Of a stretch of DNA of 64,000 nucleotides, positions 50,404 to 61,543 are shown piece after piece. How positions within the stretch are numbered: position 1 is the first letter of the stretch; each line of letters starts with the position of its first letter. The DNA is from Epinephelus fuscoguttatus (Eukaryota; Chordata; Actinopteri; Perciformes; Serranidae). A program made the position numbers and the translations under genes. A model generated the notes under the pieces. It was given only the letters and a program-made list of their open reading frames with translations, did not search any database and had not been told where the DNA came from. Location of the stretch: positions 27,370,632-27,434,631 of the forward strand of contig NC_064765.1 in assembly GCF_011397635.1 (NCBI RefSeq), given 5' to 3'.

Positions 50404-53400
50404 GTATTGTGTGTGTTTTGCAGAATACCTATCATACATCACATATATCATATATCAGAATATTCTATTACTGTTAAGCCCACTATGAATATTAAAATAC
50501 GCCGAACCATGTGACCTGTATCATAGCTACATGTATGACGTTTGCAGCAAAAAAAAAATGCATGAAAATCAGTTTAGTATTCAGTGAGTTATGATTGATT
50601 AAATGTGCTGACACTTCATTGCGCCTGCCAAACAGATTACACTGAGTGGAGCGGGTGACCGGTCCAAGATGGTGGCCCCACAGCTCGTCAGCGCCAATGG
50701 GCAGTAGCGGTCGATGCGGCGTCTACTCTTTATTATGTCTATGAGTCCAACGCTTTTAGACTCTCCACCATGACGCACAGTCTGAAAATGCGCTGTCTAA
50801 CTAGCAAGTGACTAGGACACGCCCATGTGCCGCACGCTGGCGCTTTGTGTTTTAGACTATCTAAGTAGGGCAAATGGTCTTCACTTTACCTATGATGGTT
50901 TTCGAAATTGTTCCTGAGCCCATGTAGTAATATCCTGTATCATGTCAGTTTTTAATGCAGGACCGTCTGAGGGATCAAAGGTCATGGGCTTTTGATACTG
51001 GTTTTCAGCCTTGATTTTTTTATCAAAATTACTACACATTCTGACTAAACCATTTAACATTTGACATGATGGTAGTTTATTAGTGCCCACATATTACAAA
51101 AAGTATTTATCTATCTTCTGTCCTTTCATATCCGTAGCCATGTTTTTTATCGACAAGTGATCAATCATTGTAGGTGAACCAGAGATATTGGTTAAAGCGA
51201 GATACCCCACTCAGCTCACTTCCTGATTCAGTGACGTCAGTGCCACGCCCCCGTAGGAGACTTGCGGCAGCTCTGAATGTATTGTCGTCAATGAGGAAAA
51301 TGAACGTGATTACGTGATTTATAGTCAATCCTTTTGCCCTGTAGTCACTACAGTAAATACTGGGTTCATTTTCCACAAGCCACACATCTTACCAACATTC
51401 TGACACTAAATCTGCATTTTTCATCCGGACAGATCAAGAGAAAGTTAACTTTGTTTGAGCCCAGTCCGTCTCAGAAAACAAGTTCTCGCGAGATCTCGTG
51501 ATCTTGATAAACAGGCAGTAAAATCAGGCGCAAAATCACAGTTAGCTTATAAACAGTTATTTACCGCTAGTAATAAATAAAAAATGCCCAAGCTTTGTGC
51601 AGCAATAGGCTGCAATAATAGGAAGAATGTATTTTCATTCCCAAAGGAAGCAGACAGGTAAGCTAGTGTCACTTTCAGTCAGCACTGTGGGTGGGCCAGC
51701 TGTCACGTCAGAGATACTGGATGAGAACAGAGATATTGGAAAAAGCAGGCTCTGATTGGAGGGAGAGCTAACCTCGCCCACTTAGGAGACAGGAAGAGTA
51801 ACCGTTTTCTTAACATTGGATAAGCCTACGGTGGGGTATCTCCTTTATCCAATATCTCTGGGTGAACTAACAACATCTAATGTTCAAATTAAGAAGTGCA
51901 ACGACAGGGCTCGCTAGCAGTAGTATTTCAACATGACAGCGACATTATGTTTAAACTTGGGTGTACAATGTACATACAGTGCAATTTATGAGAAATATGC
52001 TCAAGCCATTTTGTAATTTCTTTCTAAAAATCCCTGTGGGCCATTTATAAACAGGTAACAGGCCTCAGTTGACCCGCAGGCCGTAGTTTGGCCTCCCCTA
52101 CCATACATGAAGTGTTGTAAACATCTGGAGCCAAACTGCGTTTGCAGGTTGTATACATTTACTGACACTGACACTATTTTCTGCTTTCCTCACCAACATT
52201 TTTATTTTTTATTTTTTTGGCCCCTAATATTTTCAAATGAGGCAACAGTATAAGAAATTAAGTTTGTAAAGCCACAACAAAAGTGATTTAAATGAGCTCT
52301 ATTAAGGTTCTGCAGCCTCTTAGTAATTGTCTACACATGCCTGTTGCTCTTCTTTTCTCCTGCCGGCTCAACTGAAGCCAGTGACTCTGTTTGAACTACC
52401 ACAGGGTTTACATCTAAGTGTTATCTTGCAAAAAATTCAACAATCATAAAAAAGGGAAATGATTTACAAGACATTCCTTTTGGAGACCCAAATTCCCACC
52501 ATAACCACAAGGTTATGGTGACATTGCATGTCACGACTTAGTATAACTGGCTAGTGCACTGCAGCGTGTTGATGCATAACCATTCACATGTTCTATGACA
52601 AAGGATGTTTACAATTAAATGTCTTCTTGGAAAATGATTGCCTTAACTTTTAGCAGGTGTAGACCACCTACTGGCCTTTAGCCCGAAACAATCAGCGTAG
52701 TATTAAGTTATCCATTAGAATTTTTGGTCATAAAAAACACAGTCCAGATCTACAAACATCTAGTGAATAAAAAATAACTACCTAACATCCATCTACAAAA
52801 GTCTGCAGCGATTGAAAACCTAGGTGGCCCGCTTTTTCTCCATAAAAATACACACATGCACATGATAACATCACTGACAAGCACACAGCTTTGTCAGTTA
52901 GATAAGAACACCACTGCAGCAAACAATCACACCTTGAGGCAGCTTTGTCCTGCATAATCTTTAACAAGGTATCATTGGTCTGGTGACGTGAGAGACTATT
53001 GTATTTGGGGAAAAAGATAATGCTATCTTTTACTCAGTAAAGCGCACATGGACAATCCAGCTCTTTATAGTTTCACCTCTGGTGTCTTCAGCTCCTCAGT
53101 GACAAATTGTCACAGCTAAGTCCTTGATCACAAGTCATCCCCTGAGTTCTCAAAGAGCGCTGAGTGCACTTGAATGCATTCTCGACTTTCAAATTAAATG
53201 ACTGTCCCAATCTCGTTACTGGACAGCGCTACAAACATATCTACATCTACTGAGAGAGAGCAGATCACCGTACTTTCTCCATGGCTTTCCACATAGGCCA
53301 ATGCAAACTGGGGACATGAAAATACCAGATCTGACCCTTGTTCCTGATTCTAGTGCTACACTGGTGTTCAACCCAATTTCCCACCAAGATATTCAGGGCT

Positions 53401-54714
53401 TCAGGTTCTTCGTCCACCACAGTCACGTGACTCAGAGAGATGGTGATAAAAACACTGTCACTGTTATCACCCTCACAGATGGAACAACCAGATAAAGAAC
53501 CTGTAGACTGTAATTTACACATCTCAGACAGATTGCCATCCTGGTTAAGAGACAATAAATATTGGTCAATGTGTTACTTAATGTCTATATCAGATTCATT
53601 GTAGCAGTAAACAGTATATCCCGCTTTTGATTCCAAACGCAAATCTTATCTTGTGCAATCCCTTATCAGACATGATTACTGGTGTATCAAACAGTCATGA
53701 CAGCTTTGCGAAATTCAACGTCAAGCCTTTTTTTATTTATGTGACTTGCTAATGCTGGTTAATATTAAATTTCTGTTCTAAGGAAAAGATGCGGCCAGGG
53801 TGCACCTGGCAAAAGTGAATTTCTTGTTTTGTTTAATGAATAATTGTATGCCTAAAAAAAATCAATAAACAATGAATGACAAAAAAAGTATTTTCTTGAT
53901 TGTAGATGTACAATCTTAGTAGATCACACAATTGATTGCATAAGTATAATCTCTCGATTTCTGACAGCATGATTGTATTTTTAGAACTCATCAATAAAAA
54001 CAGTGAAACTCTTACCTCTGGATGTTTCAGCTCCTCAGTTAGATAATTCAGAGTGTTCCAACCATCATAGGACCACAAGCCTTGATAGAAAGCAATGCCA
54101 ATGGAGCTGACATCAGCATTTGTTCCCTCGAAAAAGTTATCAAAGTTCTCGGTGTGTCCTTGGAAAAGCTTCACAACACCTCCCAATATGATCACTGCCA
54201 GTACCAGCAATTTTATTACCATGGTGCCCACCTGGATGGCGGTGGCCAAGCGTACACTCAGACAGTTAACTATGGCCAGCACCATGATAGCTCCTGCTGC
54301 CACCAACTTCAACACCACTTGTGGAGTCGTGCAGCCACTGTAAAAGGGTGCCACGACATATTCGGCAAAACTCAGAGCAATTCCTGTAGCACTGGCGGGC
54401 CTCATTACAATGACAAAGCTGGTGACGAACATAAATGCCACCACTTTTCCTACCGTCCGCAGAATGTAGATATATTCTGCTCCAGACTCTGGTACGACTG
54501 TGCCCAGTTCACTGTAGCAGAGACCCCCCAGCATGGCTATCAATCCACAGCAAGTCCATATGATAAAGCTGGCCCCGGGGCTGCCAATAGTAGACAGCAC
54601 ATACTGGGGGGATATGAAAATCCCAGATCCCATCATGGTTCCAGCAATGAATGATACAGCCCCTATAATCCCCACTTCCCTCTTCAGATTCAGTCTCTGT
54701 GTGTCACTCTCCAT
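43383..54714 (-). CDS. SLC7 light-chain amino-acid transporter, b0,+AT/AGT1-like (six exons)
   Basis: A twelve-TM APC-superfamily exchanger that would pair by disulfide with an SLC3 heavy chain. Exons in transcript order: 54016-54714, 44812-44945, 44115-44244, 43912-44036, 43715-43802, 43383-43613; phases agree, 468 residues. TM1 has the substrate-binding 'GSGIF' (29-33). '[13 protein letters not shown]' and '[21 protein letters not shown]' are family hallmarks. C128 in 'APFYSGC' matches the heavy-chain-linking cysteine. The C-terminus '[17 protein letters not shown]' to 'LFLEVAP' is close to SLC7A9. One 699-bp exon encodes TM1 to about TM6, unlike the many small exons of mammalian SLC7A9 and more like SLC7A13, so the orthologue is left open. 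Intron 1 (9 kb) is packed with transposons. Copies of exon 1 lie upstream (56-62.8 kb). Confidence 0.88.
44500..44750. repeat. MITE-like fragment in SLC7 intron 2
   Basis: Phrases 'GGGGAACTCCACTGATTTGA' and 'GTGGCTCCAGAGGGAGCTGTG' match a common non-autonomous fish repeat. A matching inverted right end was not identified. Confidence 0.35.
47293..49180 (+). CDS. THAP-domain protein of the P-like element (four exons, one in-frame stop)
   Basis: Exons 47293-47372, 48020-48212, 48341-48454 and 48605-49180 join in phase with GT/AG borders (321 codons). Exons 1-2 give a complete C2CH THAP DNA-binding domain: '[11 protein letters not shown]', 'FHKFPK', the invariant Trp in '[10 protein letters not shown]', 'VLCSEHF', and 'DGVIPSIF' in place of the AVPTIF box. 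Exon 3 is a Ser/Thr-rich linker. Exon 4 encodes '[18 protein letters not shown]' and '[11 protein letters not shown]...FGPL...[14 protein letters not shown]', a conserved block I associate with uncharacterised fish proteins and not with P transposase. A TAG at 48866-48868 interrupts exon 4 in an otherwise continuous frame. Function of the C-terminal block unknown. Confidence 0.6.
47861..47955. repeat. Imperfect GGAAATA-type minisatellite
   Basis: AGGAAATAGGAAGA-like units within intron 1 of the THAP gene. Confidence 0.7.
49915..50130. repeat. Three-copy 70-bp tandem repeat
   Basis: Three tandem units of about 65-72 bp, each containing CATCTCTGTGTTGT, TTTAACAC, GTTTGAAATATTTAACACAC and a TGTTAAAAAC-type end. 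Within each unit GTGTTAAA/TTTAACAC inverted words can pair. Confidence 0.8.
50268..50410. repeat. (TC)n, (GT)n and (TA)n microsatellites
   Basis: A TC run near 50268-50288, then a GT run followed by a TA run near 50348-50404, inside the P-like element. Confidence 0.9.
51180..51860 (+). mobile_element. Second THAP-associated TIR element (deletion derivative)
   Basis: Terminal inverted repeats begin CAGAGATATTGG and continue to GAGATACCCCAC on both ends with small differences. They are flanked by GGTGAAC at 51173-51179 and 51861-51867 (7 bp, or 8 bp with one mismatch). Length 681 bp. It holds a THAP first exon (51584-51657) and nothing more of a transposase. CA- ends plus THAP suggest the P superfamily, but its TIR differs from that of the 47197-50743 element, so it is a separate family. 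Confidence 0.65.
51584..51657 (+). pseudogene. Orphan THAP-domain first exon
   Basis: ATG-initiated '[19 protein letters not shown]' then 'PKEADR', with a GTAAGC donor right after. This is the N-terminal half of a THAP domain (first two Cys, 'FP' motif). No following exon with the Trp or the Cys-His pair is found before the element ends, so the gene is truncated. Confidence 0.6.
51868..54015. other. SLC7 intron 1, proximal part
   Basis: No gene recognised. A short phrase near 53307 (ACTGGGGACATGAAAATACC) resembles the start of the SLC7 exon 1 copies, but the similarity does not extend. Otherwise unremarkable AT-rich sequence. Confidence 0.4.
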
Positions 54715-55990
54715 TGTTTGAGACCTGCTGCTTCCTCAAAGGCATTCACAGTGGATACTGGACACGCACATACCCAGAACTGGCTGTAGATTAACTGCAC
54801 TGGTCAAAACAACAGATGAAAGTACCCTGGTCTTCAACAGCCACTAAACCAAGGCGTGGTGTGGCCGTTTGTCTTTGACTTTGCTCATTACTTCCAGTTG
54901 CATTCTCTTTAAAGACAATTATTTTTTCCCTTTATACACCAAAGTTTATTTGATATAAGTTTGTGTTCAAACCACTGGTAAGAACATTTTTAGGGGTCCG
55001 TGTAAACAAGTAGGTTGAATTTGCAAACCTAATGCAAGAAATCCTGAAAATACTGCTTGCAAGATTATATTGCTTGTCCTTAGTATTAACAGGGCAAGGA
55101 CAATCTTAAAATATGTTCCTGTTGATTTCAGTTCTCACAGTCTGATTATTTGGAATGGTTTGTCAGACTTGAAATATAACCCAAATGCCTGTTTTTGCTT
55201 AGGAATTTTAATGCTCCTTCTTCCTTTCAAATGCGAGAGGTCTGGTTTGGACCTCCATTTTTAGGGAAAGAAATAAATACATGTATGTGACAAATACTAA
55301 TACATAAATAATAAACAAGGAATGACTAACATATTACTTAAGGCCTCTAGTGAAAAATTAATTATAATGAATTGCCATATTATAGTACTGTAAATTCTAT
55401 GCTGATATGTTTATGACACCAGGAGATCTGCTGTTATTCATTAGTTTGTGACACATATGAAAAATACTATTCTACTGGCTCCCCTCAGAGGGATGGAGCA
55501 ATGGTTCTACTTCAACTTCCCTCTGGATGCAAAGTTCCTTACACTACCAAGACTGTGAGACCAACCACTCTGTGAGGGAAATGTTATTGTAGCCTCTGGT
55601 ATCTGTGTATCTCTGGTTAATTCTCTGCTGGCCTCACCTAATTCTACCATCCCGCTCTTGTCCACTAAAATGATATCTGGTCTGCTGTCTACCGTGTGCC
55701 TGATTCCATGTGAATGCAGCATAACACCTGCATCACTGCCAACAAAATTAAATAGAAAAGCCGGTTAAAATTAAGGTTGAGCAGCACTATGCCCGCATGG
55801 GCAAGCACAGCTTCCATGGTCAGTGTAGCAGCTTCACTTGATAATAATGGATGCACTCTGCTGCATGCATGTTGCAGCAGACTTGTCACACTGCAACCGT
55901 GTCCCATGTATCTTAGATGTAAGACATCAAGTCCCAACCTCCAGAGAGCTCATAAAAACACCTCTGAGAATGATTTGTAGCCAAAGAGTG
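54715..55990. other. Upstream region of the SLC7 gene
   Basis: Contains the 5' flank of exon 1. From about 55640 to 55990 it shares sequence with the spacer of the tandem units to the right (phrases 'CTCTTGTCCACTAAAATGATATC' shortened here, and 'GTGTCCCATGTAT'), so the repeated unit begins here. A minus-strand translation 'RHTVDSRPDIILVDKSGM' near 55640-55710 hints at an old LINE fragment. Confidence 0.4.
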
Positions 55991-56558
55991 ACTGATTAAC
56001 AGGCCGTAGTCAGCAGTGACCACCCCAGACGTTTTTCCTTGTGTTGGCCAGATAGGGCCACTGAAAATCTTGGGCTGGCACACCAAAACCAAAAGCCATA
56101 ACTGAATTTAAGGAATTTGATTTTGCTGTTAAAGTATATATAGGTTAGTTTAAAACTTTGCCAATAAATAATAGTTGTTCCCTTACCCAAATTAAGCCTA
56201 ACTTTAAAGTGTTCCTAACAAGTTTTGCCAAGACAACTAACTAACTGTCTGATTACACAAGAGGGGGCGCCACTGGAGGCAATCTTTTATCTGTACACAG
56301 TTCCTCTCCCAAGATTCTAATCACCTTACAATATATAATTCTGATATCTTACTGTGACTGGTAAATTGGTAGCCTCTGTCATTTAAACTGACCCATTCTG
56401 TAAGACTGCATTGCTTATTGCCCAAGTATATTATCTCTCAACTTTTCATTTGTCACAGTTGATCATTAGATCTTTGTAAGTTATGGTAAACCATAAAGTA
56501 ATTTAAGGAACTTGTTGAGCATACAAGGTAATTGTGTAAACAACAAACAGTGAAACTC

Positions 56559-56855
56559 TTACTCCTGGAACATAAAGGCCACCACTTGTCCTGCCGTCCG
56601 CAGAAAGTAGATAAACTCTCCTCCAGACTCTGGTATGACTGTGCCCAGTTCAGCATAGCAGAGTCCCGCCAGCATGGTTATCAACCCACAGCAAGTCCAT
56701 ATAACAAAGGTGGCCCCTGGGCTGCCACTAGCGGACATCACAAACTGGGGGGATATGAAAATCCCAGATCCTATACTGACACCAGCAATGAATGATACAG
56801 CTCCTATAATCCCCACTTCCCTCTTCAGATTGAGTCTCTGCGTGTCTCTCTCCAT
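56559..56855 (-). pseudogene. SLC7 exon 1 copy 1, internally deleted
   Basis: The ATG at 56855 opens a 98-residue frame '[18 protein letters not shown]' to 'RTAGQVVAFMFQE' and stop. It keeps TM1, 'GSGIF', TM2 and the 'ELGTVIPESGGEF' loop. A deletion of about 400 bp (with a few filler bases, TCCTGGA) removes the coding sequence from about residue 97 to the original splice donor, and the frame ends in a stop formed from the donor remnant. It could not make a transporter. Confidence 0.85.
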
Positions 56856-57987
56856 TGATTGACTGCTAGTGTCTCCGTAAGTGACTCCGTAAGTCAGTTG
56901 ATACAAGACATGTACTGCGCAATATTGTGCTGGCTGTAGATTAACAGCTTTCCACCAGGTACCTGAAATTACCCTGTCACACTTGAGCAAGGTCTGGCAA
57001 ACCTGTTTTATGATATGATATGGCTTAATTGACATGATGATGATCATAAGAACAACAAATACATAGGCTTTTCCACTCTGCTTCCGCTTTTACATCTATC
57101 TTTTTAAAAACCTTTTGCTAAGATTTTTGCAGCATTGCTTTAAGCCGGACTCAACTAATTCTACCATCCTGCTCTTGTCCACTAAAATGATATCCAGTTT
57201 GCTGTCTACCGTGTCCCTGATTCCGCACAGGCAAGCACAACTTCCATGGTCAGTGTAGCAGCTTCACTTGATTATAATGGATGCACTCTGCTGCAGGCAT
57301 GCTGCGGCAGACTTGTCACACTGCAACCGTGTCCCATGCATTTTAGACGTAAGACATCAAGTCCTAAACTCCAGGGAGCTCATAAAAGCACCTCCGAGAA
57401 TGATTTGTAGCCAAACAGTGACTGATTAAGAGGCCGTAGTCAGCAGTGACCACCCCAGACGTTTTTCCTTGTGTTGGCCAGATAGGGCCACTGAAAATCT
57501 TGGGCTGGCACACCAAAACCAAAAGCCATAACTGAATTTAAGGAATTTGATTTTGCTGTTAAAGTATATATAGGTTAGTTTAAAACTTTGCCAATAAATA
57601 ATAGTTGTTCCCTTACCCAAATTAAGCCTAACTTTAAAGTGTTCCTGACAAGTTATGCCAAGACAGCAAACTAACTGTCTGATTACACAAGAGGGAGGCC
57701 ACTGGAAGCAATCTTTTATCTGTACACAGTTCCTCTCCCAAGATTCTAATCACTTTACGATATATAATTCTGATATCTTACTGTGACTGGTAAATTGGTA
57801 GCCTCTGTCATTTAAACTGACCCATTCTGTAAGACTGCATTGCTTATTGCCCAAGTATATTATCTCTCAACTTTTCATTTGTCACAGTTGATCATTAGAT
57901 CTTTGTAATTTATGGTAAACTATAAAGTAATTTAAGGAACTTGTTGAGCATACAAGGTAACTGTGTAAACAACAAACAGTGAAACTC

Positions 57988-58284
57988 TTACTCCTGGAAC
58001 ATAAAGGCCACCACTTGTCCTGCCATCCGCAGAAAGTAGATAAACTCTCCTCCAGACTCTGGTATGACTGTGCCCAGTTCAGCATAGCAGAGTCCCGCCA
58101 GCATGGTTATCAACCCACAGCAAGTCCACATGACAAAGGTGGCCCTTGGGCTGCCACTAGCGGACATCACAAACTGGGGGGATATGAAAATCCCAGATCC
58201 TATACTGACACCAGCAATGAATGATACAGCTCCTATAATCCCCACTTCCCTCTTCAGATTGACTCTCTGCGTGTCCCTCTCCAT
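57988..58284 (-). pseudogene. SLC7 exon 1 copy 2, internally deleted
   Basis: Same deletion junction and stop as copy 1. Differs by a few substitutions (for example 'GSPRATFVMW' for 'GSPGATFVIW', 'RMAGQ' for 'RTAGQ'). The shared breakpoint shows that the deletion preceded the duplication. Confidence 0.85.
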
Positions 58285-59414
58285 TGATTGACTGCTAGTG
58301 TCTCCGTGAGTGACTCTGTAAGTCAGTGGATACAGGACATGTACTGCGCAACATTGTGCCGGCTGTAGATTAACAGCTTTCCACCAGGTACCTGAAATTA
58401 CCCTGTCACACTTGAGCAAGGTCTGGCAAACCTGTTTTATGATATGATATGGCTTAATTGACATGATGATGATCATAAGAACAACAAATACATAGGCTTT
58501 TCCACTCCGCCTCGCTTTACATCTATCTTTTTAAAAACCTTTTGCTAAGATTTTTGCAGCATTGCTTAAAGCCGGACTCAACTAATTCTACCATCCTGCT
58601 CTTGTCCACTAAAATGATATCCAGTTTGCTGTCTACCGTGTCCCTGATTCCGCACAGGCAAGCACAACTTCCATGGTCAGTGTAGCAGCTTCACTTGATT
58701 ATAATGGATGCACTCTGCTGCAGGCATGCTGCGGCAGACTTGTCACACTGCAACCGTGTCCCATGCATTTTAGACGTAAGACATCACGTCCTAAACTCCA
58801 GGGAGCTCATAAAAGCACCTCCGAGAATGATTTGTAGCCAAACAGTGACTGATTAAGAGGCCGTAGTCAGCAGTGACCACCCCAGACGTTTTTCCTTGTG
58901 TTGGCCAGATAGGGCCACTGAAAATCTTGGGCTGGCACACCAAAACCAAAAGCCATAACTGAATTTAAGGAATTTGATTTTGCTGTTAAAGTATATATAG
59001 GTTAGTTTAAAACTTTGCCAATAAATAATAGTTGTTCCCTTACCCAAATTAAGCCTAACTTTAAAGTGTTCCTGACAAGTTATGCCAAGACAGCAAACTA
59101 ACTGTCTGATTACACAAGAGGGAGGCCACTGGAAGCAATCTTTTATCTGTACACAGTTCCTCTCCCAAGATTCTAATCACTTTACGATATATAATTCTGA
59201 TATCTTACTGTGACTGGTAAATTGGTAGCCTCTGTCATTTAAACTGACCCATTCTGTAAGACTGCATTGCTTATTGCCCAAGTATATTATCTCTCAACTT
59301 TTCATTTGTCACAGTTGATCATTAGATCTTTGTAATTTATGGTAAACTATAAAGTAATTTAAGGAACTTGTTGAGCATACAAGGTAACTGTGTAAACAAC
59401 AAACAGTGAAACTC

Positions 59415-59709
59415 TTACTCCTGGAACATAAAGGCCACCACTTGTCCTGCCATCCGCAGAATGTAGATAAACTCTCCTCCAGACTCTGGTATGACTGTGC
59501 CCAGTTCAGCATAGCAGAGTCCCGCCAGCATGGTTATCAACCCACAGCAAGTCCACATGACAAAGGTGGCCCTTGGGCTGCCACTAGCGGACATCACAAA
59601 CTGGGGATATGAAAATCCCAGATCCTATACTGACACCAGCAATGAATGATACAGCTCCTATAATCCCCACTTCCCTCTTCAGATTGACTCTCTGCGTGTC
59701 CCTCTCCAT
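59415..59709 (-). pseudogene. SLC7 exon 1 copy 3, deleted and frameshifted
   Basis: Nearly identical to copy 2 but with two Gs missing from the run after CT near 59602 (four Gs against six), which shifts the frame after 'GSGIFISP'. It carries the same internal deletion. Confidence 0.85.
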
Positions 59710-60845
59710 TGATTGACTGCTAGTGTCTCCGTGAGTGACTCTGTAAGTCAGTGGATACAGGACATGTACTGCGCAACATTGTGCCGGCTGTAGATTAACA
59801 GCTTTCCACCAGGTACCTGAAATTACCCTGTCACACTTGAGCAAGGTCTGGCAAACCTGTTTTATGATATGATATGGCTTAATTGACATGATGATGATCA
59901 TAAGAACAACAAATACATAGGCTTTTCCACTCCGCTTCCGCTTTTACATCTATCTTTTTAAAAACCTTTTGCTAAGATTTTTGCAGCATTGCTTAAAGCC
60001 GGACTCAACTAATTCTACCATCCTGCTCTTGTCCACTAAAATGATATCCAGTTTGCTGTCTACCGTGTCCCTGATTCCGCACAGGCAAGCACAGCTTCCA
60101 TGGTCAGTGTAGCAGCTTCACTTGATTATAATGGATGCACTCTGCTGCAGGCATGCTGCGGCAGACTTGTCACACTGCAACTGTGTCCCGTGTAATTTAG
60201 ACGTAAGACATCACGTCCTAAACTCCAGGGAGCTCATAAAAGCACTTCCGAGAATGATTTGTAGCCAAATAGTGACTGATTAACAGGCCGTAGTCAGCAG
60301 TGACCACCCCAGACATTTTTCCTTGTGTTGGCCAGATAGGGCCACTGAAAATCTTGGGCTGGCACACCAAAACCAAAAGCCATAACTGAATTTAAGGAAT
60401 TTGATTTTGCTGTTAAAGTATATATAGGTTAGTTTAAAACTTTGCCAATAAATAATAGTTGTTCCCTCGCCCAAATTAAGCCTAACTTTAAAGTGTTCCT
60501 GACAAGCTATGCCAAGACAACTAACTAACTGTCTGATTACACAAGAGGGGGCGCCACTGGAGGCAATCTTTTATCTGTACACAGTTCCTCTCCCAAGATT
60601 CTAATCACCTTACAATATATAATTCTGGTATCTTACTGTGACTGGTAAATTGGTAGCCTCTGTCATTTAAACTGACCCATTCTGTAAGACTGCATTGCTT
60701 ATTGCCCAAGTATATTATCTCTCAACTTTTCATTTGTCACAGTTGATCATTAGATCTTTGTAATTTATGGTAAACCATAAAGTAATTTAAGGAACTTGTT
60801 GACCACACAAGGTAATTGTGTAAACAACAAACAGTGAAACTCTTA

Positions 60846-61543
60846 CCTCTGGATGTTTCAGCTCCTCGGTTAGATAATTCAGTGTTCCACCCACTATAGG
60901 ACCACAAGCCTTGATAGAAAGCAATGCCAATGGAGCTGACATCAGTATTTGTTCCCTCAAAAGCGTTATCAAAGTTCTCGGTGTGACCTTGGAAAAGCTT
61001 CACAACACCTCCCAATGTGATCACTGTCAGTGCCAGTACTTTGACAACCAGGGTAACCATCTGGATGGTGGTAGCCAAGCGTACACTCAGACAGTTAACT
61101 ATAGTCAGCACGATGATAGCTCCTGCTGCCACCAACTTCAACACCAGTTGTGGAGGGCTACAGCCACTGTAAAAAGGGGCCAAGATGCATTCAGCAAAAT
61201 TCAGGGCAATTCCTGTTCCAGCGGCAGGCTTCATAACAATGACAAAGCTGATGACAAACATAAAGGCCACCACTTTTCCTACCGTCTGCAGAATGTAGAT
61301 AAACTCTCCTCCAGACTCTGGTATGACTGTGCCCAGTTCAGCATAGCAGAGTCCCGCCAGCATGGTTATCAACCCACAGCAAGTCCATATAACAAAGGTG
61401 GCCCCTGGGCTGCCACTAGCGGACATCACAAACTGGGGAGATATGAAAATCCCAGATCCTATACTGACACCAGCAATGAATGATACAGCTCCTATAATCC
61501 CCACTTCCCTCGTCAGATTTAGTCTCTGTGTGTCTCTCTCCAT
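60846..61543 (-). pseudogene. SLC7 exon 1 copy 4, near full length, frameshifted
   Basis: Retains the whole exon, 'MERDTQRLNL' through the TM6 region, with 'APFYSGC' and the GTAAGAG donor at its end. A 2-bp deletion after 'GLWSYSGWNT' (near 60882) shifts the last 12 codons, so splicing into downstream exons would be out of frame. It is the closest relative of the functional exon at 54016-54714 and the likely parent of the deleted copies. Confidence 0.8.

Larger units (their letters stand above)
47197..50743 (+). mobile_element. P-element-like DNA transposon carrying a THAP gene
   Basis: Perfect 23-bp terminal inverted repeats beginning CATAGACATAATAAAGAGTA, extending to about 30 bp with one mismatch. 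They are flanked by an exact 8-bp direct duplication AGTCCAAC at 47189-47196 and 50744-50751. The 8-bp duplication, CA- terminus, about 30-bp TIR and an internal THAP domain gene together fit the P superfamily. Length 3547 bp. The right third holds a minisatellite and microsatellites. The gene inside (47293-49180) has a THAP domain but no recognisable P transposase catalytic region, so the copy is either internally rearranged or a different THAP superfamily. Confidence 0.75.
45771..50871. mobile_element. TIR DNA transposon inserted in the Tc1 relic
   Basis: Left end GGCCTATTTAGGTGGTCTAAA (first 20 bases used for the call); the right end read in reverse is GCCCTACTTAGATAGTCTAA. Subterminal units 'GTCTAACTAGC' and 'CGCCCATG/ACACACCCATG' recur on both sides. 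It is interrupted at 47197-50743 by another element; without that it would be about 1.55 kb, and the sequence reads continuously across the removed insert. No transposase found in the remaining part, so it is probably non-autonomous. No clear target duplication. Confidence 0.65.
45067..51076 (-). mobile_element. Tc1/mariner-like transposon relic, split by a nested insertion
   Basis: The left part 45067-45770 and the right part 50872-about 51076 together follow the order of a common fish Tc1-like element (TACAAcCCtgATTCCa terminus on the left). On the minus strand the left part encodes degraded transposase: '[15 protein letters not shown]' with the second catalytic Asp, and 'MVWGC'. The right part encodes the remains of the upstream helix-turn-helix region. 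The 5.1 kb between them is foreign. The right terminus is not preserved. Several stops and indels make it inactive. Confidence 0.75.

Noticed and set aside
47197-50743. Calling the THAP gene a host THAP-family gene
   Set aside because: It lies wholly within TIRs and an 8-bp target duplication and carries an in-frame stop, so it belongs to a mobile element.
53265-53555. Possible extra SLC7 exon or exon-1 relic in intron 1
   Set aside because: Only about 20-30 bp around 53307 resembles the exon; the rest does not align and no transporter motif is present.
54082-54654. 190-codon plus-strand frame (and a matching one at 60911-61483)
   Set aside because: Antisense to the SLC7 first exon; its His/Gln/Ser-rich composition and its presence only over the exon show that it is a shadow frame.
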